Assembly: GCA_028689495.1 (NCBI GenBank)
Contig: JAQTWB010000027.1
Location: 1-36,282, forward strand
Direction: 5' to 3'
Length of the DNA: 36,282 nucleotides
Origin: a bacterium
GTDB taxonomy: Bacteria; Bdellovibrionota_C; UBA2361; SZUA-149; JAQTWB01
Every line of letters starts with the position of its first letter. The first letter of the stretch is position 1. The notes under the pieces are model-generated. The model was given only the letters and a program-made list of their open reading frames with translations, was not told the origin of the DNA and did not search any database. The position numbers were made by a program, and so were the translations under genes. Shown here piece by piece: positions 25,791 to 34,100 of the stretch.

Positions 25791-26828
25791 ATGAAGTGGA
25801 TTGAGCCTAAGTATTCTAAAGAACGAGTAAAAAAGGCTGGAAAATCAATTATAAATGCTTCGGCTAACAGTCGAGAGTTTAAAGAGGCGATACCCGTTTT
25901 TCATAATTGGAGATCTGCGCATGCATTTCCAATGCAAATAATGCTGGATTTGTTAAGAAAGAATTCAATTCGTATTGATAAAAACGCTTTAGCAGTTCAA
26001 CGTTTAAAACGCATTCCATCGATTTTAAGTAAACTTACCAGAGAAAAGGATATGAATCTAAGTCGTATGGAGGACATCGGTGGGTGTCGGGTAGTCGTTG
26101 CAAATGTAAGTCAAGCGCACAAGATATGCGATAAACTAAAAAACTGTAGAACAAAGCATATACTTCATCGTGAGAGAAACTATATAACAAATCCGAAAGA
26201 ATCTGGGTACAGAGGAATTCACCTTGTTTTTAAGTATAACGGCAATAAAAAAGATTTTAATGGTATACCTGTAGAAATTCAGATTAGAAGTAAAATTCAG
26301 CACTCATGGGCAACAGCAGTAGAGGTGGCTGGCGCATTTACAAAACAGGCATTGAAAGCAAGTAAAGGAGACTCTGATTGGCTTGATTTTTTTAAGTATA
26401 CAAGTGTTGAATTTGCGAAACTAGAAGGCCTCATCCAATATGATATTGATGATGGAATAGATACATATGCGTTATTTAACCAATTATTTATAAAGTTAGA
26501 TATCGAAAATAGGTTAAGAGCTTTCAATGTAGCAGTAGAAACTATCACTAATAAAAAAGAGAATGGCGCAGGTTATTATATACTTCTTCTCGACATGGAA
26601 AAAAAAGTAATTCGAGTATCGAGATATAAAAAGAGTCAACTTGTAGAGGCTACAGAATTTTACGATTCAGAAGAAGAAAAGCATAAATTAGATGAATCGA
26701 AAGACTTAGTGATGGTTTCTGCAAAATCAGTCAAAGATCTCAAGAAAGCGTATCCAAACTATTTCTCTGATACTGCTGAATTCACAAAAAACCTACAAAA
26801 AATACACAAAGCTAATAAAGACAAGTAA
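25791..26828 (+). CDS. RelA/SpoT-domain alarmone synthetase (ToxSAS-like candidate)
   Basis: The N-terminal half is a RelA/SpoT nucleotidyltransferase domain: RLKRIPSILSKL, MEDIGGCRVVV (about 92-102), NPKESGYRGIHLVFKY (about 134-149) and VEIQIRSKIQHSWATAVE (about 160-177), the E-x-Q metal/substrate motif. There is no HD hydrolase and no TGS/ACT region. The C-terminal 120 residues (YYILLLDMEKKVIRV ... VSAKSVKDLKKAYPNYFSD) form a separate alpha/beta domain. Such short synthetases make (p)ppGpp or pyrophosphorylate tRNA, and some are phage-triggered toxins. The gene is strikingly AT-rich relative to the backbone and lacks a good ribosome binding site. It is probably horizontally acquired. Confidence 0.85.
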   Translation: MKWIEPKYSKERVKKAGKSIINASANSREFKEAIPVFHNWRSAHAFPMQIMLDLLRKNSIRIDKNALAVQRLKRIPSILSKLTREKDMNLSRMEDIGGCRVVVANVSQAHKICDKLKNCRTKHILHRERNYITNPKESGYRGIHLVFKYNGNKKDFNGIPVEIQIRSKIQHSWATAVEVAGAFTKQALKASKGDSDWLDFFKYTSVEFAKLEGLIQYDIDDGIDTYALFNQLFIKLDIENRLRAFNVAVETITNKKENGAGYYILLLDMEKKVIRVSRYKKSQLVEATEFYDSEEEKHKLDESKDLVMVSAKSVKDLKKAYPNYFSDTAEFTKNLQKIHKANKDK

Positions 26829-26992
26829 GTTTTGATTTCGCTGGCCTCATTCAAGGCTTGTTGCAATGCCTGGTCTTTTTTTCTAGTTCTAGGTTTGCCT
26901 GGTTTTTTCTCTGGTTTCTCTGGTTTTTCTAGTTTTCTTTCTAGTGATAAGACGGTTTTGATCAGGCGGAATAAAGCGATCGGGATTAGTTT

Positions 26993-27150
26993 TTTCTAGT
27001 TCCAGGTTCCTATGCATCTTACCTGACTCGCAAGTCACTTCCAGCAGGTAGAACACCGGCGAGTGAGAACAGGTAAATTTTATATGGGGTCGATAAGCCC
27101 TGCTCCTCGTCATAAACACTTTGATTTTTACTCCAAAGCCTCACTTAACC
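26993..27150. repeat. 158-bp direct repeat, copy 1
   Basis: It aligns to 28625-28782 with two mismatches (27069 and 27143) and no gaps. It contains TTACCTG/CAGGTAA (27019-27025, 27070-27076) and CTCGC/GCGAG (27027-27031, 27059-27063) pairs that would fold into a stem with an unequal internal bulge. Such conservation in non-coding DNA points to recent duplication or a functional repeat. Confidence 0.85.
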
Positions 27151-27302
27151 GAGTGGGTATATGGGGATTAGATGTCAAGATGCGAAAATTAAACGTAGCT
27201 ATAATAATCAACAACCCTGTTTATCCGATTCTTTTCTTTCTAGTTCCAGGTTCCTATGCATCTTACCTGACTTGATAGTGGCCGCTGGATAAGACGGTTT
27301 TG

Positions 27303-27382
27303 ATCAGGCGGAATCGCTAACGCGAATCCGCCTGATTGGAGCCATCCCTGGTGTTGCGGTCAGACATCCTTGTCAGACCGCA
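27303..27382. repeat. Double-hairpin module C, copy 1
   Basis: First hairpin: 15-bp arms 27303-27317 and 27322-27336 around TAAC. Second hairpin: 12-bp arms 27355-27366 and 27371-27382 around TCCT. Each stem has exactly one A-A mismatch. The degenerate copy at 28486-28552 keeps most of the first hairpin but has lost the second. Confidence 0.7.
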
Positions 27383-27410
27383 GGTTTTGCCGGGGTTTGT
27401 ATTTAATTCA

Positions 27411-27444
27411 AACGATATAAATCATTTATATAATTTATATCGTT
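27411..27444. promoter_or_regulatory. 17-bp palindrome (copy 2) inside a 12-bp inverted repeat
   Basis: ATATAAATCATTTATAT (27415-27431) is the second copy of the 7+3+7 palindrome, differing from copy 1 only in the central base. It overlaps a longer inverted pair, AACGATATAAAT (27411-27422) and ATTTATATCGTT (27433-27444), so alternative foldings or multiple binding sites are possible. It lies about 180 bases before the DUF4328 gene. Confidence 0.5.
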
Positions 27445-27623
27445 GTTGATGCGTTATTGGCTGTTCGGCATGTGACGAAGCCATGAGCCGAACTGGGCGA
27501 GTAGGGTAGGGCTCTTGGCTATCAGCAGATCTGAAATTAAGAATTGCCGAAAAGCGTTGTAAAGGTTTATGGAGGAAGAATGATATACAGAAAACATATA
27601 ATTACTTGTTAGCCAAATAAAAA

Positions 27624-28466
27624 ATGAGCACGATTTACCTAACATCGCCTTCGGGTAGCCAATCCCAGCATGAAGAGTCACAGCTGCGAACTATGTGGGA
27701 GCAAGGTCTTCTTCAAGAGGGGATAAAGTATTGGAAAGAAGGAATGCCTGAGTGGAGACCGCTTTCTGAGCTCTTTCAGAGCAGAGTGCATCACCAGCCA
27801 TCGTCAGTTCCTCCTCCAATACGCAGCTCACTTTATGCATATGCAAAAGATCCACGACCGCTTACTTCATTCCTTATCGTCATGCTATGGATCAGCCTTG
27901 GAATGGAGGTCATATCGATACTCATTGATTTCGCACAGCTGTCATTGCTGGACCGCTCATACACTCAAGCCAAAGTAGCAGCTAACGATGCGCGGCAAGG
28001 GATCATTGGCCTTGGATCCCTGGGAGTATTTATCATGACTGGCATCGCATTCTTGAAATGGATTTACCGAGCTAATGTGAATAGCAGAGGATTCGGGGCA
28101 CAGGATATGAAATTTACGCCTGGCTGGTCTATTGGTTACTACTTTATTCCATTTCTGAATCTTGTGAGGCCTTATCGGGCCATGAAAGAAATATGGCAAG
28201 TTAGCCACAATCCTGCAGCATGGAAATCACAAAATGGAAGCGCATTGCTAGGATGGTGGTGGGCATTGTGGCTCATATCTGGGTTTCTTGGGCAGATGGT
28301 TTTTCGCATGTCTATGAGGGCGGATACGATTGATACGTTAAAAGCATCTACCGGCGCATCTATCTTATCCAGCATTGTCGAAATCCCATTATGCATCGTT
28401 GCGTTACAGCTCGTTAAGTCCATTGCTGCAAAGCAGGAGCAACTAGTAACAAATGGATCATCATGA
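27624..28466 (+). CDS. GYF_2 and DUF4328 membrane protein
   Basis: Residues 1-55 resemble a GYF_2 domain (LLQEGIKYWKEGMPEWRPLSELF), an adaptor-like fold. Then comes a DUF4328-type membrane domain with about four hydrophobic segments: LTSFLIVMLWISLGMEVISIL, GIIGLGSLGVFIMTGIAFLKW, a third near WWWALWLISGFLGQMVF and a fourth near SILSSIVEIPLCIVALQLV. The characteristic YRANVNSRGFGAQDMKFTPGW, YYFIPFLNLVRPYRAMKEIW block lies in the middle. Function of the family is unknown. The gene is flanked by repeat modules on both sides and has no clear ribosome binding site, typical of a mobile passenger gene. Confidence 0.8.
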   Translation: MSTIYLTSPSGSQSQHEESQLRTMWEQGLLQEGIKYWKEGMPEWRPLSELFQSRVHHQPSSVPPPIRSSLYAYAKDPRPLTSFLIVMLWISLGMEVISILIDFAQLSLLDRSYTQAKVAANDARQGIIGLGSLGVFIMTGIAFLKWIYRANVNSRGFGAQDMKFTPGWSIGYYFIPFLNLVRPYRAMKEIWQVSHNPAAWKSQNGSALLGWWWALWLISGFLGQMVFRMSMRADTIDTLKASTGASILSSIVEIPLCIVALQLVKSIAAKQEQLVTNGSS

Positions 28467-28782
28467 CGTCAGCAATTTCCTTTCCGGCGGAATCGCTAAC
28501 GCGAATCCACCTGATTGAGGCCATCCCTGGTGTTGCGGTCAGGCATCCTTGTTTCGTATTTCGATTTTCTTTCTAGTTCCAGGTAGTGTTGATTCTTTCT
28601 AGTTCTTTCTTTCTTTCTAGTTTCTTTCTAGTTCCAGGTTCCTATGCATCTTACCTGACTCGCAAGTCACTTCCAGCAGGTAGAACACCGGCGAGTGAGA
28701 GCAGGTAAATTTTATATGGGGTCGATAAGCCCTGCTCCTCGTCATAAACACTTTGATTTTTACTCCAAAGCCTCTCTTAACC
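28467..28782. repeat. Second repeat block, ending at the IS66 element
   Basis: This gene-free stretch contains module C copy 2 (28486-28552), a low-complexity CTAGTT/CTTT tract (28563-28640) and copy 2 of the 158-bp repeat (28625-28782). The repeat stops exactly at the first base of the IS66 left end. Compared with block 1, module B and the central palindrome are missing. Confidence 0.75.
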
Positions 28783-28796
28783 GTAAGCGATTCCTA

Positions 28797-30341
28797 TTAG
28801 GCGGTCTTGCGCTCGTTTGCAAAGTGAGCTTTCCAGTGCTTTGGCGCAAGTAGATGTACGTCTTGTGCCGGATGCGTATCGATGCGCGGCAGAACATCAA
28901 CAAGGTAGTCCCAAGGGTTGACCGCCTGCATTTTGCAGCTTTCAATCAGCGTATAGGCGATAGCGGCGTATTTAGCCCCAACCTCAGTCCAGAAGAAGAG
29001 CCAGTTCTTTCTGCCAACGGCCACTGGTCGGATTGCTCGTTCAACATGATTATTAGACAACGGAATATCCGGGTAAGAGAGAAAATGGCGCAGTCCTTGT
29101 TCCCGTTCCCTAGCATACTGAACGGCAGTTCCAAGGGGGCTTCCCCGTTCTATCTGTTTTTGAAACCACAATTCTTCAAGGGACTCGAAGAATTCATTCA
29201 CCAGAACAAGACTCTCCTCCCGGCGTCTGGCAAGGCGCAGCTCTTCGCCACAACCATTAACTCGCTCCTCTATGGCAAACAACTGGCGAATAATTTCAAT
29301 CGCTCTATGACAATCATGCGGCGACTGTTTCTGAGCATCGAAGAAATTCCGTCGGACATGCGCCCAGCACTGGGCATGCACTAAATCATCGCGGGTTTTG
29401 GCATAACTTTCATAGGCTGCAAATCCATCACTCAAAAGCCTTTTACAGCCGGAGCCAAGTGTGTCCTTAATCACCTGTGTCGCTCTGGAGCTAGAGTATA
29501 TAAATGCCACCTGCTCATTAGCATGCACTGGCCAGAAATACGCCTGCTTCATTTTTCCCTTCTCCTGACGAGATGCCTTTATCGGCGTCTCGTCCATACA
29601 GACAAGGTCGCTATCGGCAACTGAAGATAGAATCGCCAGATACACAGGCTCCAGCAGCTCCAAAGTTCGGTGTGTAAGTTTGGTCAGATGCCCCCTTGAG
29701 ACATTTACTCCACAACCAGCCAGTCTCTGGTGTTGCCTGTATAACGGCAGATGATAAAGAAACTTGTCTGTGATCATTCCCGCCAGGAATGTGACATCGG
29801 CAAAGCTTTTTTCAATCACGGCATCGGGCGCTGGTGCGGTATGAAGATTTTTGGTTTCTTTGATTTTTACCGTCTTTCTGATTGTGCGCTTCACTCTATA
29901 CTGGCAAGGAATTTGCACTAAACGCTCAGTGACCTTTTCACCGATTACTTCATATGCACTTTCTGGAAGTCCGACTACTTCCGTTGGTAGAACAATCACT
30001 TCATCCACCGGAACTGATTCGGAGAACCGAACCATATTATCTTCGCTAATATTGGTCGGTGTTTTGCGGACCTTTCGTTCGTAGCTCTTGACGCTTGTCG
30101 ACTCAGATGGAGGATTTTCTGGCACTTCAAATAGGGAAAGCTGTCTTGGGTCTTGAGGAATAACTCTTTCCGACTTGGCTCCGAAATACTGTCGTTGATA
30201 CCAGGCAATACGGGCTTTGAGCTTTTTATTGCTTATTGCCAGCTTTTCACTTTCTCGTAGTGCCTGGTCGCGCTCTATTATCATCGCCTCAGCATAGGCA
30301 ATAATTTCTTCTCGGCTCGCTGTGGTAAGATCAACTTTCAT
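28797..30341 (-). CDS. tnpC: IS66 transposase TnpC
   Basis: This is the DDE transposase of the IS66 family, 514 residues as expected. The N-terminus has the leucine-rich coiled coil and YQRQYFGAKSERV. The catalytic residues are visible in LVCMDETPIKAS (Asp), LLSDGFAAY (Asp) and NNHVERAIRPVAVGRKNW (Glu). A zinc-finger-like region normally near residue 120-150 appears degenerate here (VIGEKVTERLVQIPCQYRV). Its stop codon lies inside the left terminal inverted repeat. GAGGGC precedes the start. Confidence 0.95.
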   Translation of the reverse strand: MKVDLTTASREEIIAYAEAMIIERDQALRESEKLAISNKKLKARIAWYQRQYFGAKSERVIPQDPRQLSLFEVPENPPSESTSVKSYERKVRKTPTNISEDNMVRFSESVPVDEVIVLPTEVVGLPESAYEVIGEKVTERLVQIPCQYRVKRTIRKTVKIKETKNLHTAPAPDAVIEKSFADVTFLAGMITDKFLYHLPLYRQHQRLAGCGVNVSRGHLTKLTHRTLELLEPVYLAILSSVADSDLVCMDETPIKASRQEKGKMKQAYFWPVHANEQVAFIYSSSRATQVIKDTLGSGCKRLLSDGFAAYESYAKTRDDLVHAQCWAHVRRNFFDAQKQSPHDCHRAIEIIRQLFAIEERVNGCGEELRLARRREESLVLVNEFFESLEELWFQKQIERGSPLGTAVQYAREREQGLRHFLSYPDIPLSNNHVERAIRPVAVGRKNWLFFWTEVGAKYAAIAYTLIESCKMQAVNPWDYLVDVLPRIDTHPAQDVHLLAPKHWKAHFANERKTA

Positions 30342-30377
30342 GCCCTCTATATATATCAGGGCAGCATAAAGTACAAG

Positions 30378-30686
30378 CTATAAACCATCAAAAAATATTC
30401 TCGCGCCGCTAATTTCCAATTCAAGAAGTTTTTCTCGCCCTGATACCCGATATCTGGTCGCGGTAAGACGCTTTAGTAACAGGCACCAGCCGGTTCGGTC
30501 CCACCATAAAACTTTCGCCAAGGATTTGTTGCGGTTGATAAAAACAAAGGCATCGCCACTTTTTGAACTTTGGTGGAGCTCGTGCTCCACTACTGCGCAG
30601 AGGCTGAAATATGATTTTCTCAGATCAACGGGTGCGTGATAAACCCAGACCTTCCCACTTGGTGTTGGTAACATCTGGTCACCCAC
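30378..30686 (-). CDS. tnpB: IS66 accessory protein TnpB (Orf2-like)
   Basis: The 102-residue protein has the family core VYHAPVDLRKSYFSLCAVVEHEL and VFINRNKSLAKVLWWDRTGWCLLLKRL. It is required with TnpA for IS66 transposition, but its biochemical role is unknown. The start at GTG 30686 overlaps the tnpA stop by eight bases (GTGGGTGA), indicating translational coupling; the next ATG is at 30674. The length is slightly below the usual 110-117 residues. Confidence 0.92.
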   Translation of the reverse strand: MGDQMLPTPSGKVWVYHAPVDLRKSYFSLCAVVEHELHQSSKSGDAFVFINRNKSLAKVLWWDRTGWCLLLKRLTATRYRVSGREKLLELEISGARIFFDGL

Positions 30687-30924
30687 GAATCAGAATGCGA
30701 ACTCCCGCTGGAAGTTCTATCACCACTTCACGGGATTCTGCTGCCGGAACAAAAGGGACTGGCAGAAAACCTGTTTTAGACTTCCTGTGTTTTGTCAGGT
30801 GGTAACTCAGACAGCCAGGGTTTATGCCACGCTTTCGACAGAATTCCTCCTGCGTGCAGTCGCGCTGCTGATACTCTTCGACAACCGATGCCCAGTTTGA
30901 TGGGGTCTTGAACTTTTTTGACAT
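30679..30924 (-). CDS. tnpA: IS66 accessory protein TnpA
   Basis: This 81-residue helix-turn-helix protein starts at ATG 30924 (MSKKFKTPSNWASVVEEYQ), with GGAGG seven bases upstream. The HTH segment CTQEEFCRKRGINPGCLSYHL is followed by the usual FLPVPFVP and IELPAGVRILIRG tail. An upstream ATG at 30963 has no better site. It is the first gene of the IS66 operon. Confidence 0.9.
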   Translation of the reverse strand: MSKKFKTPSNWASVVEEYQQRDCTQEEFCRKRGINPGCLSYHLTKHRKSKTGFLPVPFVPAAESREVVIELPAGVRILIRG

Positions 30925-31105
30925 GATTACCTCCGTTCGTGTTTTATCGGAGGATGGCATCATTGTTCGCGGTTGGTAAGAACGCCTGTTAGGAATCGCT
31001 TACGAAGTAATATTAACTGGGAACTCTCAAATTAACTGGATCCCAAAAAGGGAGCTTGCCACTGACATTTATGCGGAGTTTCTCTTTTTTCGAGATTTCT
31101 TAGTG

Positions 31106-34100
31106 TCATTTGGGGGGTAAATCTAAAAATAATGTACGAATGCCAACAATACTCGTAAAAGCATCCGTAATCGACTTTCGCTGTTTGGTTGATAGTTTTT
31201 TATCTTCCAAGACAACAAGTATCCCTACTTCGCTGCGATATCCATTCATGTACGTTTCCAAATTTGAAAATGATGGGGTTTGCTTAATATCGCGAGACTT
31301 TAGATCCTTATTGTTGCTTAATTTTAATTCAATTATGCAAGGTCCAATAAAGCCATAAGAGATTAGTAAGTCGGTTCTGCGATCATCGTCAATCTGAGCT
31401 TCTCTGATTACTGTAAATGAGTAATTGACATGTCGCCTGTGATTTAGAGCCTCAAGTAAGGGTCCTCTCAATACTCTTTGAATGGAAACTTCCCTTTGCT
31501 TGTTATTAGTATAGGCGCTAGAAACCAGCTTTCTTCCGCTACCAACAAGCCAGGGCCTAATCTCATTTCTCAAAGCATCGCTTATTACCTGAATAAGTTC
31601 CCCGGAATTCTCAATTGGCGAAACAAGCGCATTGAGACATGCATTATACTGGAGTGTTGCAGCAGTGAACGACGTGGGCTTACCGAGTGTCATTGAATAT
31701 GAGTTTCTTAACTTTGCAAGCTTACCTTGAATCCAATTAGCCCCATCTAGATCAAAGTGCTTTGCTACCTCGCGCTCTAGGTCAACAAAGGGCTGGTAGC
31801 TTTTATGCATTATTAGGTTCTCGGTATACTTAAATACAATATCCCAAAGGTAGTCTGCGTAGGTGATATGCTCCTCTCCTTTTGAAGCAAGATTAAATCC
31901 TACCTTCAAAAGTCCAGAATAAATATCCGACCATGAGGGATCGGATATGCGAAGCAAAGGCGCAGCAAACTCTTTCTCCCACATTTCACTCTCAAGTGGG
32001 CTGGGAGAAAAAGCAGAACCACCACGACGTTTGGGTACAATACCAGCTTTTGAGATCAACGCGTCTGCTCGCTCTTGGGCTGTTGATTTACACCCAAAAC
32101 GCTCAATTAAGAGGTTGTCTATATGCTCTGTAGTTATCGGATCGGTAACTAGCGTTGCTTTCAGTCCACGCACAACGGTTGCGGAAGCGCCCCCACCCAC
32201 CATGCAGGAGATCATTCGTCTACGCTCATAGCTCTTAATAGAGGGATCTCTAATCAATTCCGGAAAATATTTTCGAATGCTAGCAGGGTGGAGCTGTTTT
32301 GATAGATCAAGTAGGTTTTCAAGTTTAATCTCTCTGAGATCGGAATTGTTAATAAACACAAGACAAAGCTTGTCGCTTTCAGCTTCAGTTAATTGTCCAA
32401 TCTGCTCCTGTGTCCACTTTTTCTCACACTGTGATGCGAATGGAAGGAACTCAATGAGCTTACCTCTGAATTGATGCTCTGTTTTTCCCAACCTAGAAAA
32501 AATTTGAATTCCCGACCCAAAAATGACAAGGGAATTGCTTATGATCCATGAGCGGTGTGGTCCAATTTTATTTAGAGAGATCCTGCTAGTACTGGGATCA
32601 AAACGATTGAATACGTAATTTACAATAAACTGTGAAACTTCTTCTTTTTCTGCATGATTCAGAACCTTATTGGTTTTTTTAAGTTCTTCCAATAGTTGAG
32701 CAAGTTCAATGACGACACGAAAATCTTCTTTTGTATCGAATGAACGAAGACGGGAGACCAGTTCGGATGGAAGCGACACTTCCTCAAGTGTGAGCGCTGT
32801 AATAGCTTGTGCGGACTGCCCCATATTGTGGAGCCGTGAAACTTCACTCTGAAGAAGCGTAAAGAAGTAGTCATCAAATCGTGTCGGGAACTCGTCTCTG
32901 ATTATTTGAACTACTTGCTCGTGATTGGCTGGAGTTAGAAAATAAGCCAATCCTTCGCTAATGTTCCAATCGCGCTGTTGATCACTATTTCGTATCGCAT
33001 CACGAATACTTGCTAAAAGAAGATCTTCATTGCTTAGAGAAAACTTCTGACAGAAGCTATAAACCTCTGGTTCATGCCTGTGTGAATGTCCAATTTTAAG
33101 GATCATTGAACAAACCAACTGCCGCACAGGCTCATGCAGAATCGGATCGTCTATTCTAGCTGAAAAAAGGCGATACAACCCTCCGTCGCGTCGAGAGGAA
33201 CTGTAACTCAGCTCCTCAAGAGCTACTGCAAGAAGCTTTTCGTCTTCTGCTATTTTCTTTACTACGGCTGCTAATACAATGCTTGAAGGAGCACTCGTCA
33301 ATGCACTAAAAGAGCCCGATACCCGCCTTTTGATAAGTTCGACCAGCAAGGTAATTGCAGCGGGATGCTCTGGATTGATGGTTTCACAAATTTGGACGAG
33401 TGCTTCATTTACAAATTGATCATTATGATCAATCAGCGAGCTTACTTTTTCAATAATTTTATCATCTTCAAAATATCTCAGTGCCCAAAGGACTGTCCGA
33501 ACAGCAACAAGATCCGACTTACTGTCGCAAGCTATTGACAGCAGCCAGTTCTTCCACTCTATTTCAGGAATAATTCGGGAATGGTGCTTGCGCAATTCAC
33601 CTATCAATCGTGCGATATTCGACTGTCCTATTCGCACATTTTCCTTCGGTTCCCCAATCTCAACAATCCAATTTTTGATGTAGCATTCCATTTCAGTGGA
33701 ATAGATGCTTGTGAGGCAAAACACAGCATTATAGTCCAACCAGAATCTAGTCGACCGGAAGTAATCTAAAGTGTGTGTGAAAAGCAATCGCTCGATATCT
33801 TTCGGCAATTCATCATTCCGAAAACGCGGGGCAGTTGTCCAGAAACTTTCGTCCAGTGTGTAGAAGGTTCTGCCACCAATGGATGCTGCTGAAAGTAAAA
33901 ACAACGCCACGTCCGCGAAGAGGCGCGGCATTCTGTCAAACAGAAAGCGCAGTGTATTAAACCAAGAAGGTTTGAGAATGCGTGCATACTCGTTAAAACA
34001 AAGGGTAAATACTGCTCTAAGTGGCTCTGGCAGTCTGGCTATTTCTGATGAAGCTAGAAATTCCTGAATCTCTCGATCGAGAAAAGAACAATACTTACCA

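Larger units (their letters stand above)
26829..27623. repeat. 795-bp non-coding block of modular repeats and hairpins
   Basis: No gene is seen. In order: a low-complexity tract of CTAGTT/CTGGTT units (26875-26946); module B, 27 bp (26946-26972, again 27288-27314); module A, 36 bp (26993-27028, again 27237-27272 and 28625-28660); module D, which extends A to 27150; module C with two hairpins (27303-27382); and an AT-rich palindrome (27411-27444). A 14-base match to the sequence just after the RHH gene (25743-25756 and 27574-27587) lies near the end. Modules A, C and D recur beyond the next gene, so the DUF4328 gene sits between repeat copies like a cassette. Confidence 0.7.
28783..31003 (-). 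mobile_element. Complete IS66-family insertion sequence (2221 bp)
   Basis: Terminal inverted repeats start GTAAGCGATTCCTA, typical of IS66 ends: 28783-28803 and 30983-31003, 21 bp with two mismatches. Inside are the three expected genes tnpA, tnpB and tnpC in one minus-strand operon, all open, so the element looks intact. IS66 normally duplicates 8 bp of target, but the flanks are TCTTAACC on the left and GAAGTAAT on the right and do not match. That implies a rearrangement after insertion. Confidence 0.93.

Noticed and set aside
27019-27076. Integron attC-like folding of repeat module D (paired outer and inner arms with unequal spacers)
   Set aside because: The outer arms lack the required AAC/GTT core triplets (RYYYAAC and GTTRRRY), and no integrase gene is in the window.
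26829-27623. Retron-like ncRNA in the repeat block
   Set aside because: No reverse transcriptase gene is adjacent, and the repeats occur as several copies, unlike an msr-msd locus.
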